A stretch of DNA of 64,000 nt from the NCBI GenBank assembly GCA_030704225.1, contig CP131915.1, positions 2,914,001 through 2,978,000 on the forward strand. The letters are read 5' to 3'. Source of the DNA: Kosakonia sp. H02. Lineage in GTDB: Bacteria > Pseudomonadota > Gammaproteobacteria > Enterobacterales > Enterobacteriaceae. The translations under genes were made by a program, and so were the position numbers. The notes below the pieces were generated by a model. That model made no database searches and was not told where the DNA came from. It worked only from the letters and a program-made list of their open reading frames with translations. Positions 25,466-35,137 of this stretch are shown piece after piece. How positions within the stretch are numbered: the stretch's first letter is position 1; each line of letters starts with the position of its first letter.

Positions 25466-27601
25466 TTGCTGAATCCGATCGTTCGTAAATTCCAATATGG
25501 TCAACATACCGTCACGCTGGAAACCGGCATGATGGCACGTCAGGCCACTGCTGCCGTTATGGTCAGCATGGATGACACCGCGGTATTCGTGACCGTTGTT
25601 GGGCAGAAAAAAGCAAAACCGGGACAAGACTTTTTCCCGCTGACTGTTAACTATCAGGAGCGTACTTACGCTGCTGGTAAAATCCCGGGTGGTTTCTTCC
25701 GTCGTGAAGGCCGTCCAAGCGAAGGCGAAACGCTGATTGCGCGTCTGATTGACCGCCCGGTTCGCCCGCTGTTTCCGGAAGGTTTCGTTAACGAAGTTCA
25801 GGTTATCGCGACCGTTGTTTCTGTTAACCCGCAGGTTAACCCGGATATCGTCGCGATGATCGGTGCATCTGCTGCACTGTCTCTGTCTGGTATCCCGTTC
25901 AATGGCCCGATTGGTGCGGCTCGCGTGGGTTACATCAATGACCAGTACGTGCTGAACCCAACGCAGGAAGAGCTGAAAGAAAGTAAGCTGGACCTGGTTG
26001 TTGCGGGTACTGAAGCCGCCGTGCTGATGGTGGAATCCGAAGCTGCGCTGCTGAGCGAAGATCAAATGCTGGGCGCAGTGGTCTATGGCCACGAACAACA
26101 ACAAGTTGTTATCCAGAACATTAACGATCTGGTGAAAGAAGCGGGTAAACCGCGTTGGGACTGGCAGCCGGAAGCAGTGAACGAAGCGCTGAACGCGCGC
26201 GTTGCTGCGCTGGCAGAATCACGTCTGAGCGATGCTTATCGCATCACCGACAAACAGGAGCGTTACGCTCAGGTTGACGTGATTAAATCCGAAACCATCG
26301 CCACGCTGGTTGCTGAAGATGAAACCCTGGACGCTAACGAACTGGGTGAAATCCTGCACGCTATCGAGAAAAACGTCGTTCGTAGCCGCGTACTGGCTGG
26401 CGAACCGCGCATCGATGGTCGTGAAAAAGACATGATCCGTGGTCTGGACGTTCGTACCGGTGTACTGCCGCGTACTCACGGTTCCGCACTGTTCACCCGT
26501 GGCGAAACTCAGGCGCTGGTCACGGCGACGCTGGGTACGGCGCGTGATGCACAGAACATCGACGAACTGATGGGTGAACGCACTGACAGCTTCCTGTTCC
26601 ATTACAACTTCCCTCCGTACTCCGTAGGTGAAACCGGGATGGTAGGTTCGCCGAAACGTCGTGAAATCGGTCATGGTCGTCTGGCTAAGCGTGGTGTGCT
26701 GGCAGTGATGCCGGACGCAGATAAATTCCCGTACACCGTGCGTGTAGTATCTGAAATCACCGAATCAAATGGTTCTTCTTCCATGGCTTCCGTTTGTGGC
26801 GCATCTCTGGCGCTGATGGATGCAGGCGTACCGGTGAAAGCTGCTGTTGCAGGTATCGCGATGGGCCTGGTGAAAGAAGGCGACAACTTCGTTGTTCTTT
26901 CTGACATCCTGGGCGATGAAGACCACCTGGGCGATATGGACTTCAAAGTAGCGGGTTCCCGCGAGGGTATCTCTGCGCTGCAAATGGATATCAAAATTGA
27001 AGGTATCACCAAAGAGATCATGCAGGTTGCGCTGAACCAGGCGAAAGGCGCTCGTCTGCATATTCTGGGTGTTATGGAGCAAGCGATTAACGCGCCGCGC
27101 GGCGATATCTCTGAATTCGCACCGCGTATCCACACCATCAAGATCAACCCGGACAAGATCAAAGACGTTATCGGTAAAGGCGGCTCCGTTATTCGTGCGC
27201 TGACCGAAGAAACCGGCACCACTATTGAAATCGAAGATGACGGTACCGTGAAAATCGCGGCAACCGACGGCGATAAAGCGAAATTCGCGATTCGCCGTAT
27301 CGAAGAGATCACTGCTGAGATCGAAGTGGGCCGCATCTACAACGGTAAAGTGACCCGTATCGTCGACTTTGGTGCGTTTGTTGCCATCGGTGGCGGTAAA
27401 GAAGGCCTGGTGCACATTTCCCAGATCGCTGATAAGCGTGTTGAGAAAGTGACCGATTATCTGCAAATGGGTCAGGAAGTGCCGGTAAAAGTTCTGGAAG
27501 TTGACCGCCAGGGCCGTATTCGTCTAAGCATTAAAGAAGCGACTGAACAAACTCAGCCTGCTGAAGCGTCAGAAGCGCCGCAAGCAGAGCAGGGCGAGTA
27601 A
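25466..27601 (+). CDS. pnp: PNPase, polynucleotide phosphorylase
   Basis: The 711-residue product has the E. coli length. This trimeric 3'-5' phosphorolytic exoribonuclease is part of the degradosome. Domain order: two RNase PH-like domains (about 1-220 and 315-545) joined by an all-helical linker, then KH (about 553-612, with the VIGKGGSVIRALTEET loop) and S1 (about 622-690). The start is TTG at 25466 behind AGAAAGGAT, giving MLNPIVRKF as in E. coli. The C-terminus is Gln/Glu/Ala-rich and variable. Confidence 0.98.
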   Translation: MLNPIVRKFQYGQHTVTLETGMMARQATAAVMVSMDDTAVFVTVVGQKKAKPGQDFFPLTVNYQERTYAAGKIPGGFFRREGRPSEGETLIARLIDRPVRPLFPEGFVNEVQVIATVVSVNPQVNPDIVAMIGASAALSLSGIPFNGPIGAARVGYINDQYVLNPTQEELKESKLDLVVAGTEAAVLMVESEAALLSEDQMLGAVVYGHEQQQVVIQNINDLVKEAGKPRWDWQPEAVNEALNARVAALAESRLSDAYRITDKQERYAQVDVIKSETIATLVAEDETLDANELGEILHAIEKNVVRSRVLAGEPRIDGREKDMIRGLDVRTGVLPRTHGSALFTRGETQALVTATLGTARDAQNIDELMGERTDSFLFHYNFPPYSVGETGMVGSPKRREIGHGRLAKRGVLAVMPDADKFPYTVRVVSEITESNGSSSMASVCGASLALMDAGVPVKAAVAGIAMGLVKEGDNFVVLSDILGDEDHLGDMDFKVAGSREGISALQMDIKIEGITKEIMQVALNQAKGARLHILGVMEQAINAPRGDISEFAPRIHTIKINPDKIKDVIGKGGSVIRALTEETGTTIEIEDDGTVKIAATDGDKAKFAIRRIEEITAEIEVGRIYNGKVTRIVDFGAFVAIGGGKEGLVHISQIADKRVEKVTDYLQMGQEVPVKVLEVDRQGRIRLSIKEATEQTQPAEASEAPQAEQGE

Positions 27602-27611
27602 GGTTGCCTTT

Positions 27612-27633
27612 GCCCTCCGCGCACGCGGGGGGC
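27612..27633 (+). terminator. Hairpin after pnp
   Basis: A strong GC-rich stem (GCCCTCCGCG / CGCGGGGGGC, one T-G pair) starts 11 bases after the pnp stop. The following bases (TTATTC) make only a modest T-tract, so partial read-through into nlpI is plausible. Confidence 0.65.
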
Positions 27634-27709
27634 TTATTCGCAGGCAGGACGCCATGTTTGCAGCCGGGGGACAGGACGTTCATCCAATTGTTGTCTTCGG
27701 GAGTGGGAA

Positions 27710-28594
27710 ATGAAGCCTTTTTTGCGCTGGTGTTTCGTTGCGACAGCTTTAACGCTGGCAGGATGCAGCAACTCTGCCTGGCGTAAGAGCGAAGTCCTCG
27801 CGGTGCCATTGCAACCGACTTTACAGCAAGAAGTGATTCTGGCACGCATGGAACAAATTCTTGCCAGTCGGGCTTTATCCGATGACGAGCGCGCACAGCT
27901 TTTATATGAGCGCGGAGTATTGTATGATAGTCTCGGTTTGAGGGCATTAGCGCGGAATGATTTTTCACAAGCGCTGGCAATCCGACCCGATATGCCGGAA
28001 GTATTCAATTACTTAGGCATTTATTTAACGCAGGCAGGCAATTTTGATGCTGCCTATGAAGCGTTTGATTCTGTACTTGAGCTTGATCCAACTTATAACT
28101 ACGCGCACTTAAATCGCGGTATCGCATTGCATTACGGCGGTCGTGATAAGTTAGCGCAAGATGATCTGCTGGCGTTTTATCAAGACGATCCTAATGATCC
28201 TTTCCGTAGCCTGTGGCTTTACATCGTTGAGCGGAAGCTCGATGAGAACAAGGCGAAAGAAGCACTGAAACAGCGCTTCGAAAAATCGGACAAGGAACAA
28301 TGGGGATGGAATATTGTCGAGTTCTACCTCGGTGACATTAGCGAACCAACGCTGATGGATCGCCTGAAGGCGGACGCAACGGATAACACCTCGCTCGCTG
28401 AGCATCTCAGTGAAACCAACTTCTATTTAGGTAAGTACTACCTAAGTCTGGGGGATAAGGACAGCGCTACGGCACTGTTCAAATTAGCGGTTGCTAACAA
28501 CGTACACAACTTCGTTGAGCACCGTTATGCATTGTTGGAATTATCGCTCTTGGGCCAGGAGCAAGATGACCTGGCAGAATCGGACCAGCAATAG
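27710..28594 (+). CDS. nlpI: NlpI, outer-membrane TPR lipoprotein
   Basis: The 294-residue product has the E. coli length. A lipoprotein signal peptide ends in the lipobox LAGC with Cys19. The following Ser (CSNS) gives no inner-membrane retention signal, so it should reach the outer membrane. Tetratricopeptide repeats occupy about 60-160 and 230-280. NlpI is an adaptor that helps the protease Prc degrade the endopeptidase MepS and scaffolds other hydrolases. It lies between pnp and deaD, as in E. coli. Confidence 0.96.
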   Translation: MKPFLRWCFVATALTLAGCSNSAWRKSEVLAVPLQPTLQQEVILARMEQILASRALSDDERAQLLYERGVLYDSLGLRALARNDFSQALAIRPDMPEVFNYLGIYLTQAGNFDAAYEAFDSVLELDPTYNYAHLNRGIALHYGGRDKLAQDDLLAFYQDDPNDPFRSLWLYIVERKLDENKAKEALKQRFEKSDKEQWGWNIVEFYLGDISEPTLMDRLKADATDNTSLAEHLSETNFYLGKYYLSLGDKDSATALFKLAVANNVHNFVEHRYALLELSLLGQEQDDLAESDQQ

Positions 28595-28703
28595 CTGACG
28601 ACATAAACATCAGCCCGTAATCTCTTTTGATTGCCATCACCTTTACTGGTGAGGGCGTTGTTGTTCGTCAATACACCTACTTTGAGCCGGTTCACACTTT
28701 TCA

Positions 28704-28784
28704 ATGAAAATTGCCAAATATTTTCACGATGAGTTATGTAGACTGGCCGCCAATGACATAGAGGCACTTGTACTACATGGCTGA
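28704..28784 (+). CDS. yrbN: YrbN, 26-residue peptide overlapping deaD
   Basis: A 26-codon ORF beginning MKIAKYFHDELCRL and ending LVLHG corresponds to the E. coli small protein YrbN, which lies in the same place. Its last eight bases overlap the deaD start (ATGGCTGA), so its translation probably couples to deaD, much like a leader peptide. The function is unknown. The coding overlap and conserved position argue for a real gene; its size would exclude it from routine gene calls. Confidence 0.8.
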   Translation: MKIAKYFHDELCRLAANDIEALVLHG

Positions 28785-30681
28785 ATTCGAAACCACTTTT
28801 GCAGATCTGGGCCTGAAGGCTCCTATCCTTGAAGCCCTTAACGATCTCGGTTACGAAAAACCATCTCCGATCCAGGCTGAGTGCATTCCGCACCTGCTGA
28901 ACGGTCGTGACGTGCTGGGCATGGCCCAGACTGGTAGCGGTAAAACCGCAGCGTTTTCTCTTCCGCTGCTCCATAACATCGATCCGGACCTGCGTGCGCC
29001 GCAGATCCTCGTGCTCGCTCCGACCCGCGAACTGGCGGTTCAGGTAGCTGAAGCAATGACCGATTTTTCTAAACATATGCATGGTGTAAACGTGGTTGCT
29101 CTGTATGGCGGCCAACGTTATGACGTGCAATTACGCGCCCTGCGCCAGGGGCCGCAGATCGTCGTCGGTACGCCGGGACGCCTGCTGGATCACCTGAAAC
29201 GCGGCACGCTGGATCTCTCTAAACTGAGCGGTCTGGTGCTGGATGAAGCCGACGAAATGCTGCGCATGGGCTTTATCGAAGACGTAGAAACCATCATGGC
29301 GCAGATCCCGGAAGGTCATCAGACCGCACTGTTCTCTGCCACCATGCCGGAAGCTATTCGTCGCATTACCCGCCGCTTTATGAAAGAGCCGCAGGAAGTG
29401 CGCATTCAGTCCAGCGTGACGACCCGCCCGGACATCAGCCAGAGCTACTGGACTGTGTACGGCATGCGCAAAAACGAAGCGCTGGTTCGCTTCCTGGAAG
29501 CGGAAGATTTTGATGCGGCGATCATCTTCGTGCGTACCAAAAACGCCACGCTGGAAGTGGCCGAAGCGCTGGAGCGCAACGGTTACAACAGCGCCGCGCT
29601 GAACGGTGACATGAACCAGGCACTGCGTGAGCAGACGCTGGAACGCCTGAAAGACGGTCGTCTGGATATCCTGATTGCAACCGACGTTGCGGCCCGTGGC
29701 CTGGACGTTGAGCGTATCAGCCTGGTTGTTAACTACGACATCCCGATGGATTCTGAATCCTACGTTCACCGTATTGGTCGTACTGGCCGTGCGGGTCGTG
29801 CTGGCCGCGCGCTGCTGTTCGTTGAGAACCGCGAGCGTCGTCTGCTGCGCAACATTGAACGCACCATGAAGCTGACCATTCCGGAAGTTGAACTGCCGAA
29901 CGCAGAGCTGCTGGGCAAACGTCGTCTGGAAAAATTCGCCGCGAAAGTTCAGCAGCAGCTGGAAAGCAGCGATCTGGATCAGTACCGCGCGCTGCTGGCG
30001 AAAATCCAGCCCTCTTCTGAAGAAGAGATGGATATCGAAACGCTGGCCGCGGCACTGCTGAAAATGGCCCAGGGCGAACGTACCCTGATCGTTCCGCCGG
30101 ATGCGCCGATGCGTCCTAAGCGTGAATTCCGTGAGCGCGATGAGCGTTTCGAACGTCGTGGCGATCGTAACGATCGTGGTCCTCGTTCCGATCGCGGTGG
30201 TGAAGATCGTCCGCGTCGCGAACGTCGTGATGTTGGCGACATGGAACTGTACCGCATTGAAGTGGGCCGTGATGACGGTGTTGAAGTGCGTCATATCGTT
30301 GGTGCTATCGCTAACGAAGGTGATATCAGCAGCCGTTACATTGGTAACATCAAGCTGTTTGGTTCTCACTCGACTATCGAGCTGCCGAAAGGTATGCCGG
30401 GCGACGTTCTGCAACACTTCACCCGCACGCGTATTCTGAACAAACCGATGAATATGCAGTTGCTGGGCGATGCACAGCCGCGTGAGCGTAACGAACGTCG
30501 TGGCGGCGATCGCCCTGCTGGCGAACGTCGTAGCTTCGGCGGTGGTGAGCGTCGTGAAGGCGGTCGTGGTCCTCGTCGTGATGGCGCAGCACCAGCCGGT
30601 GCAGGTCGTTTCAGCGGCGAGCGTCGTGAAAACCGCGGCCCGCGCCGCGAAGAAGGTTCTTCCCGTCGTCGTGACGCGTAA
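28777..30681 (+). CDS. deaD: DeaD (CsdA), DEAD-box RNA helicase
   Basis: The 634-residue product (E. coli 629) is a cold-shock RNA helicase acting in 50S assembly and RNA decay. Motifs: Q motif near the N-terminus, AQTGSGKT at 50-57, PTRELA, DEAD at 156-159, SAT, and HRIGRTGRAGRAG. A DbpA-like RNA-binding domain lies at about 485-560. The tail is rich in Arg, Gly and Glu, with repeats of the type GERR. I chose the ATG at 28777 (MAEFETTF); a TTG three codons upstream is in frame but unlikely. yrbN overlaps the start. Confidence 0.97.
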   Translation: MAEFETTFADLGLKAPILEALNDLGYEKPSPIQAECIPHLLNGRDVLGMAQTGSGKTAAFSLPLLHNIDPDLRAPQILVLAPTRELAVQVAEAMTDFSKHMHGVNVVALYGGQRYDVQLRALRQGPQIVVGTPGRLLDHLKRGTLDLSKLSGLVLDEADEMLRMGFIEDVETIMAQIPEGHQTALFSATMPEAIRRITRRFMKEPQEVRIQSSVTTRPDISQSYWTVYGMRKNEALVRFLEAEDFDAAIIFVRTKNATLEVAEALERNGYNSAALNGDMNQALREQTLERLKDGRLDILIATDVAARGLDVERISLVVNYDIPMDSESYVHRIGRTGRAGRAGRALLFVENRERRLLRNIERTMKLTIPEVELPNAELLGKRRLEKFAAKVQQQLESSDLDQYRALLAKIQPSSEEEMDIETLAAALLKMAQGERTLIVPPDAPMRPKREFRERDERFERRGDRNDRGPRSDRGGEDRPRRERRDVGDMELYRIEVGRDDGVEVRHIVGAIANEGDISSRYIGNIKLFGSHSTIELPKGMPGDVLQHFTRTRILNKPMNMQLLGDAQPRERNERRGGDRPAGERRSFGGGERREGGRGPRRDGAAPAGAGRFSGERRENRGPRREEGSSRRRDA

Positions 30682-30712
30682 ACCTTACGCTGCAAACGTA
30701 AAGTAATAGATA

Positions 30713-30745
30713 CAGCCCCAGTCAAAACGATTGGGGCTTTTTTTA
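30713..30745 (+). terminator. Intrinsic terminator after deaD
   Basis: The stem AGCCCCA / TGGGGCT encloses a loop with partial pairing and is followed by seven T residues. It ends deaD just before the mtr promoter region. Confidence 0.85.
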
Positions 30746-30753
30746 TCTGTTTT

Positions 30754-30771
30754 GTACTCCTGTACTGGTAC
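30754..30771 (+). promoter_or_regulatory. TrpR-type operator upstream of mtr
   Basis: The 18-bp element GTACTCCTGTACTGGTAC matches the palindromic trp operator consensus at 13 of 18 positions, with both GTAC ends intact. In E. coli mtr is repressed by TrpR and activated by TyrR from adjacent sites. The operator lies 53 bases before the mtr ATG and would overlap a TACAAT -10-like element at 30769-30774. Confidence 0.7.
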
Positions 30772-30823
30772 AATGCAGCGTTTTTTCATTCCGGCATTGG
30801 ACCATCACAGGAGAATTATTCAG

Positions 30824-32068
30824 ATGTCGACACTGACAACCACTCAGGCTTCCCCTTCGCTGTTCGGCGGGGTGGTGATTATCGGCGGCACCATCATAGG
30901 CGCAGGTATGTTTTCCCTGCCGGTGGTCATGTCCGGCGCGTGGTTCTTCTGGTCACTTCTGGCGCTGCTGGTTACCTGGTTTTGCATGCTGCACTCCGGG
31001 TTGATGATCCTTGAAGCCAACCTCAACTACCGCAGCGGCGCGAGTTTCGACACCATCACCAAAGATCTGCTGGGCAAAGGCTGGAACCTGGTAAATGGCG
31101 TCTCTATCGCCTTTGTGCTCTATATTCTGACCTACGCTTACATCTCGGCGAGCGGGTCGATTTTGCATCATACCTTTGCGGAAATGTCGCTGAATGTGCC
31201 ACCGCGCCTGGCGGGATTCGTCTTTGCTTTGGCGGTCGCGTTTATCGTCTGGCTCTCCACCCACGCGGTCAGCCGCATGACGGCAATCGTACTGGGCGCG
31301 AAAGTGATCACTTTCTTTCTCACCTTCGGTAGCCTGCTCGGCCATGTGCAACCGGCGACGCTTTTTAACGTCGCGCAAAGCGAAGCTTCTTACACACCTT
31401 ATTTACTGATGACGCTGCCATTCTGCCTGGCCTCGTTTGGCTACCACGGTAACGTCCCCAGCCTGATGAAATACTACGGCAAAGATCCGCGCACCATTAC
31501 GCGTTGCCTGGTGTACGGCACGCTGCTGGCGTTGGGGCTGTACGTGGTCTGGCTGCTGGTAACGATGGGCAATATTCCGCGCCCGGCGTTTATCGATATC
31601 GCAGCAAAAGGCGGCAATATTGATGTGCTGGTACAGGCATTGAGCGGGGTGCTGAATAGCCGCAGTCTGGATCTGCTGTTGGTGATTTTCTCGAACTTTG
31701 CCGTTGCCAGTTCTTTCCTCGGTGTGACGCTGGGGCTGTTTGATTATCTGGCGGACTTGTTCAAATTTGATGATTCCCCGCTGGGGCGTTTTAAAACCGC
31801 ACTGCTGACATTTGTGCCGCCGATTGTTGGTGGCTTGCTGTGGCCGAATGGCTTTTTGTACGCCATTGGTTATGCAGGTTTAGCGGCGACGGTGTGGGCG
31901 GCCATTGTGCCGGCGCTGCTGGCGAAGGCTTCCCGTAAACGCTTTGGCAGCCCGGCGTTCCGCGTCTGGGGCGGTAAACCAATGATTGTGCTTATCCTGC
32001 TGTTTGGCGCAGGCAACGCCGTGGTTCATTTGTTATCCAGCTTTAATCTGTTGCCGGTTTATCAATAG
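30824..32068 (+). CDS. mtr: Mtr, high-affinity tryptophan permease
   Basis: The 414-residue product has the E. coli length. It is an 11-helix inner-membrane proton symporter of the aromatic amino acid (ArAAP) family, starting with VVIIGGTIIGAGMFSLPVVMSG-type helix I (the GTIIGAGMFSLP motif is visible). I chose the ATG at 30824 (MSTLTTTQ) after AGGAG; the reading frame is open further upstream across the operator but without family support. Repression by TrpR is suggested by the operator upstream. Confidence 0.96.
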   Translation: MSTLTTTQASPSLFGGVVIIGGTIIGAGMFSLPVVMSGAWFFWSLLALLVTWFCMLHSGLMILEANLNYRSGASFDTITKDLLGKGWNLVNGVSIAFVLYILTYAYISASGSILHHTFAEMSLNVPPRLAGFVFALAVAFIVWLSTHAVSRMTAIVLGAKVITFFLTFGSLLGHVQPATLFNVAQSEASYTPYLLMTLPFCLASFGYHGNVPSLMKYYGKDPRTITRCLVYGTLLALGLYVVWLLVTMGNIPRPAFIDIAAKGGNIDVLVQALSGVLNSRSLDLLLVIFSNFAVASSFLGVTLGLFDYLADLFKFDDSPLGRFKTALLTFVPPIVGGLLWPNGFLYAIGYAGLAATVWAAIVPALLAKASRKRFGSPAFRVWGGKPMIVLILLFGAGNAVVHLLSSFNLLPVYQ

Positions 32069-32074
32069 TAAATC

Positions 32075-32100
32075 GCCGGGTGGCGCTGTGCGTACCCGGC
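32075..32100. repeat. REP-type palindrome after mtr
   Basis: The sequence GCCGGGTGGCGCTGTGCGTACCCGGC folds as a REP-type hairpin with GCCGGGT / ACCCGGC arms. It lies between the convergent mtr and yhbW, a typical location for such elements. Confidence 0.75.
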
Positions 32101-32106
32101 AAAAAA

Positions 32107-33114
32107 CTACCCGAGTAATTCCTCTTTCACCTGCATCGCCAGCTCAAATGAGTAGAGCCGCGCCTGGTGATCGAAAATCTGCCCGTTAACCATAATCTCA
32201 TCCGCATCTGTTTCGCGCAGAATCGACTCCAGCCCGTGGCGCACCTTCGCTTTATCTCCCACCAGCGACATACTCAATGCCTGCTGCACACCGTACTGCT
32301 CAGATGGCGACCAGAACTGATCGATATTGGGAATAGGCGGCGGCAACTGCCCGGTTTCGCCACGACGCAGTTTCACAAACGCCTGCTGCATAGAGGTAAA
32401 CAGGAACTCCGCATCGCGGTTGCTATCGGCGGCCACAATATTGATACACACCATCGCGTACGGTTTTTCCAGCCGCGCAGATGGTTTGAAGTTGGTGCGA
32501 TAGAGATGCAGCGCCTGGAACAGCATATCCGGCGCGAAATGCGAGGCAAACGCAAACGGCAGGCCAAGCTGCGCGGCCAGTTGCGCGCTATACAGGCTGG
32601 AGCCTAACAGCCAGACCGGGATTTTTTCGCCGTAGCCCGGAACCGGGCGGACATGCGGGTTCGGATCGCGGGCATCAAACCAGTCCACCAGCTCTGCCAC
32701 GTCGCGGGGAAAGTTATCGACATCCCCGCTCATATGGCGGCGTAATGCCATCATTGTGCGCTGATCGCTGCCCGGCGCACGGCCCAGACCCAGATCGATG
32801 CGCCCCGGATAGAGCGTATTCAGCGTACCGAACTGCTCAGCAATCACCAGCGGCGAGTGGTTGGGTAGCATTACGCCGCCGGAGCCGAGATGCAGGGTTT
32901 GCGTATTGGCGGCAAGATAGCCAATCAGCACCGACGTCGCCGCGCTGGCAATACCGGTCATATTGTGGTGCTCAGCCAGCCAGAAGCGGTGATAACCGCG
33001 TTTCTCGGCGAGCTTTGCCAAATCCAGTGAATGGGCAAACGCCTCGCGGGCACTCGAGTTTTGCGGGATCGGTGCCAAATCAAGCACGGAAAACGGAACG
33101 GTTTTATCAGACAT
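32107..33114 (-). CDS. yhbW: YhbW, luciferase-like flavin monooxygenase
   Basis: The 335-residue product has the E. coli YhbW length and belongs to the bacterial luciferase-like, FMNH2-dependent monooxygenase family (TIM barrel). Conserved segments include HRFWLAEHHNM, the GSGGVMLPNHSPLVIAEQFG-type region (LPNHSPLVIAEQF visible) and DLGLGRAPGSD. The substrate is unknown. It is convergent with mtr and shares its strand with ubiV-ubiU beyond a 140-base gap. Confidence 0.93.
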   Translation of the reverse strand: MSDKTVPFSVLDLAPIPQNSSAREAFAHSLDLAKLAEKRGYHRFWLAEHHNMTGIASAATSVLIGYLAANTQTLHLGSGGVMLPNHSPLVIAEQFGTLNTLYPGRIDLGLGRAPGSDQRTMMALRRHMSGDVDNFPRDVAELVDWFDARDPNPHVRPVPGYGEKIPVWLLGSSLYSAQLAAQLGLPFAFASHFAPDMLFQALHLYRTNFKPSARLEKPYAMVCINIVAADSNRDAEFLFTSMQQAFVKLRRGETGQLPPPIPNIDQFWSPSEQYGVQQALSMSLVGDKAKVRHGLESILRETDADEIMVNGQIFDHQARLYSFELAMQVKEELLG

Positions 33115-33255
33115 AAATACTCACTTTGCTACAGCATCGTCATCAGATTGAAGGTCTTCTTCCAGCCTGGCGCAATGTATCGCGTCAGGCCAGAAAAGCT
33201 GCAACTTTCATACTGCATTAACTTGTGACAATTCTTGTTAACAAAGTGAGCTTTT

Positions 33256-34134
33256 TTACGGCTGTAGCACCAGGCCTGGCAGCCTGCGCCAGTAGCCATT
33301 ACAGTCGCTGTTCGACGCCAGCGCTAACGGCGCATTGCCCATTTCGTTAGCTTTAAACGCCTCCAGCATGGCAAACGTCTCTGTCCCCATCGGTGACAGA
33401 CGCACAATATCGACAACTCCCTGCATGGAAGCCAGTTCATTGCCGAGGTTATAGACATAGCCACTCATCGTCTGGATGCCGTTGAGCACAAACACCTGCT
33501 GGTTTTCCTGCGACAGCACGCTGCGCCCGGTCGGGTATTTAATGCAGCACGTTTCGCACTCATCTTTTGGCCGGTCTTCCGAGCGTGCGGTAAAGCAACG
33601 CGCAGAGTAGGCCAGCGGCAGATGACCGTAGCTCAGCACTTCCACTTCAAACTGCTGGCGAATACCGAGCGTTTCGCATTGATCGAGCAAATTAATCAGC
33701 CAGTCGCGGGAAAGCTCCACCGGCATGCACCAGCGCACCATGCCTTGTTTGAGCAGCAAGCGTAAGGCGACCGCGTTATAACAATTGAGTGCATGCCCGG
33801 CGACAAACGGCAGTTTGCGCCCGGCGCATATATTCACCACGCCCAGATCGCTCGCTTCCAGCAGGAAGTCACCGTTATCGACATAGCGCTTAAGCTCGTT
33901 AAGCTCCGACGAAGCCTGCACCAGCGCGAGCGTGGAGATAACCACCTGTTTGCCGCTACCGGCAAGCTGTTTCGCCATCTCCAGCCAGTCGCCCACTTTT
34001 GTGGCGCGACGCTTGCTGCACACCGCTTCGCCAAGATAAATCACATCGGCGCTGCTGTTTGCCGCTTGCAGGTAAAAATCTTCCAGCGTCTCTTTTGGCC
34101 AGTAGTAAAGCACCGGCCCTAATGAATATTTCAT
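33256..34134 (-). CDS. ubiV: UbiV, O2-independent ubiquinone hydroxylation factor
   Basis: The 292-residue product is a U32-peptidase-family protein. With UbiU it forms a 4Fe-4S heterodimer that hydroxylates ubiquinone precursors anaerobically, with UbiT as lipid carrier. Cys39 (GEAVCSKRR) and the C-terminal Cys cluster (DECETCCIKYPTG) match the known Fe-S ligands. It is seven bases downstream of ubiU, so the two form an operon divergent from ubiT. Confidence 0.95.
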   Translation of the reverse strand: MKYSLGPVLYYWPKETLEDFYLQAANSSADVIYLGEAVCSKRRATKVGDWLEMAKQLAGSGKQVVISTLALVQASSELNELKRYVDNGDFLLEASDLGVVNICAGRKLPFVAGHALNCYNAVALRLLLKQGMVRWCMPVELSRDWLINLLDQCETLGIRQQFEVEVLSYGHLPLAYSARCFTARSEDRPKDECETCCIKYPTGRSVLSQENQQVFVLNGIQTMSGYVYNLGNELASMQGVVDIVRLSPMGTETFAMLEAFKANEMGNAPLALASNSDCNGYWRRLPGLVLQP

Positions 34135-34141
34135 CTTCTAC

Positions 34142-35137
34142 CTACTGCCATTTGCGGTGATACGCGCCGAGGGTGGTTTGTGTGCCTTCTGACATTGCGC
34201 CGAGGGTCTCCATCCACGCCGATTGCGGGACAAAATCCTGCGGTGACGCCATGCAGCGATCGATTGCCTGACGCCACACTTTTGCTACCTGGCTTACATA
34301 GGCCGGGCTGCGCTGACGTCCTTCGATTTTCACTGAAGCGATATTTGCCGCCAGCAATTCCGGCAACAGTTCCAGCGTATTCAGGCTGGTGGGCTCTTCC
34401 AGCGCGTGATAACGCTCGCCGTCAACCAGATAGCGCCCTTTGCACAGCGTCGGGTATCCGGCATTTTCACCATCCTGATAACGGTCAATCAGCACATCAT
34501 TCAGGCGTGACTCCAGCCCCTGCGGGGTTTGCTGCCAGCGTACAAAACGCGCCGGTGAGCAGGCTCCCACGGTATTCGGCGATTCCCCGGTCAGGTAAGA
34601 GGAGAGGTAACAACGCCCTTCGGCCATGATGCACAGGCTGCCGAAGGCGAACACTTCCAGCGGTACCGGCGTGACGCGGGCAAGTTGTTTGACCTGATGA
34701 ATCGACAGCACGCGCGGTAACACCACGCGGGCGACGTCAAAATGTCGATGATAAAAGCGGATCGCTTCTTCATTGGTCGCAGAAGCCTGCACGGAAACGT
34801 GGCGCTCAATATGCGGGTAACGTTCGGCGGCATACTCCAGCATCGCCAGATCCGCCAGAATCAGGGCGTCGGCACCGATCTGCGCCGCCATATCGACAGC
34901 ACGTTCCCAGCGTTGATAACCGTCGGGGTGCGCAAACGTGTTGATGGCGATATGCAACTTACGGCGATGCTGGTGAACAAAGTTTACCGCTTCCTGAAGC
35001 TTCTTCTCCGTAAAGTTGAGTCCGGCGAAATGGCGGGCATTCGTATCATCTTTCAGGCCGATATACACAGCATCAGCACCGTTTTCGATGGCCGCCTTCA
35101 GTGCCGGAAGGTTTCCGGCGGGGCAGAGCAACTCCAT
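34142..35137 (-). CDS. ubiU: UbiU, O2-independent ubiquinone hydroxylation factor
   Basis: The 331-residue product has the E. coli YhbU/UbiU length. The N-terminus MELLCPAGNLPALKAAIENG and the GADAVYIGLKD motif mark the U32 family. Cys residues in FGSLCIMAEGRCYLSS and VGACSPAR, plus a later YPTLCKGRY, fit the four Fe-S ligands. It partners UbiV for anaerobic ubiquinone-8 synthesis. It is transcribed away from ubiT across a 241-base shared control region. Confidence 0.95.
   Translation of the reverse strand: MELLCPAGNLPALKAAIENGADAVYIGLKDDTNARHFAGLNFTEKKLQEAVNFVHQHRRKLHIAINTFAHPDGYQRWERAVDMAAQIGADALILADLAMLEYAAERYPHIERHVSVQASATNEEAIRFYHRHFDVARVVLPRVLSIHQVKQLARVTPVPLEVFAFGSLCIMAEGRCYLSSYLTGESPNTVGACSPARFVRWQQTPQGLESRLNDVLIDRYQDGENAGYPTLCKGRYLVDGERYHALEEPTSLNTLELLPELLAANIASVKIEGRQRSPAYVSQVAKVWRQAIDRCMASPQDFVPQSAWMETLGAMSEGTQTTLGAYHRKWQ

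Noticed and set aside
29131..30417. 428-codon minus-strand open frame across deaD
   Set aside because: Same shadow effect opposite a highly biased gene; no recognisable domain and no promoter or ribosome site.
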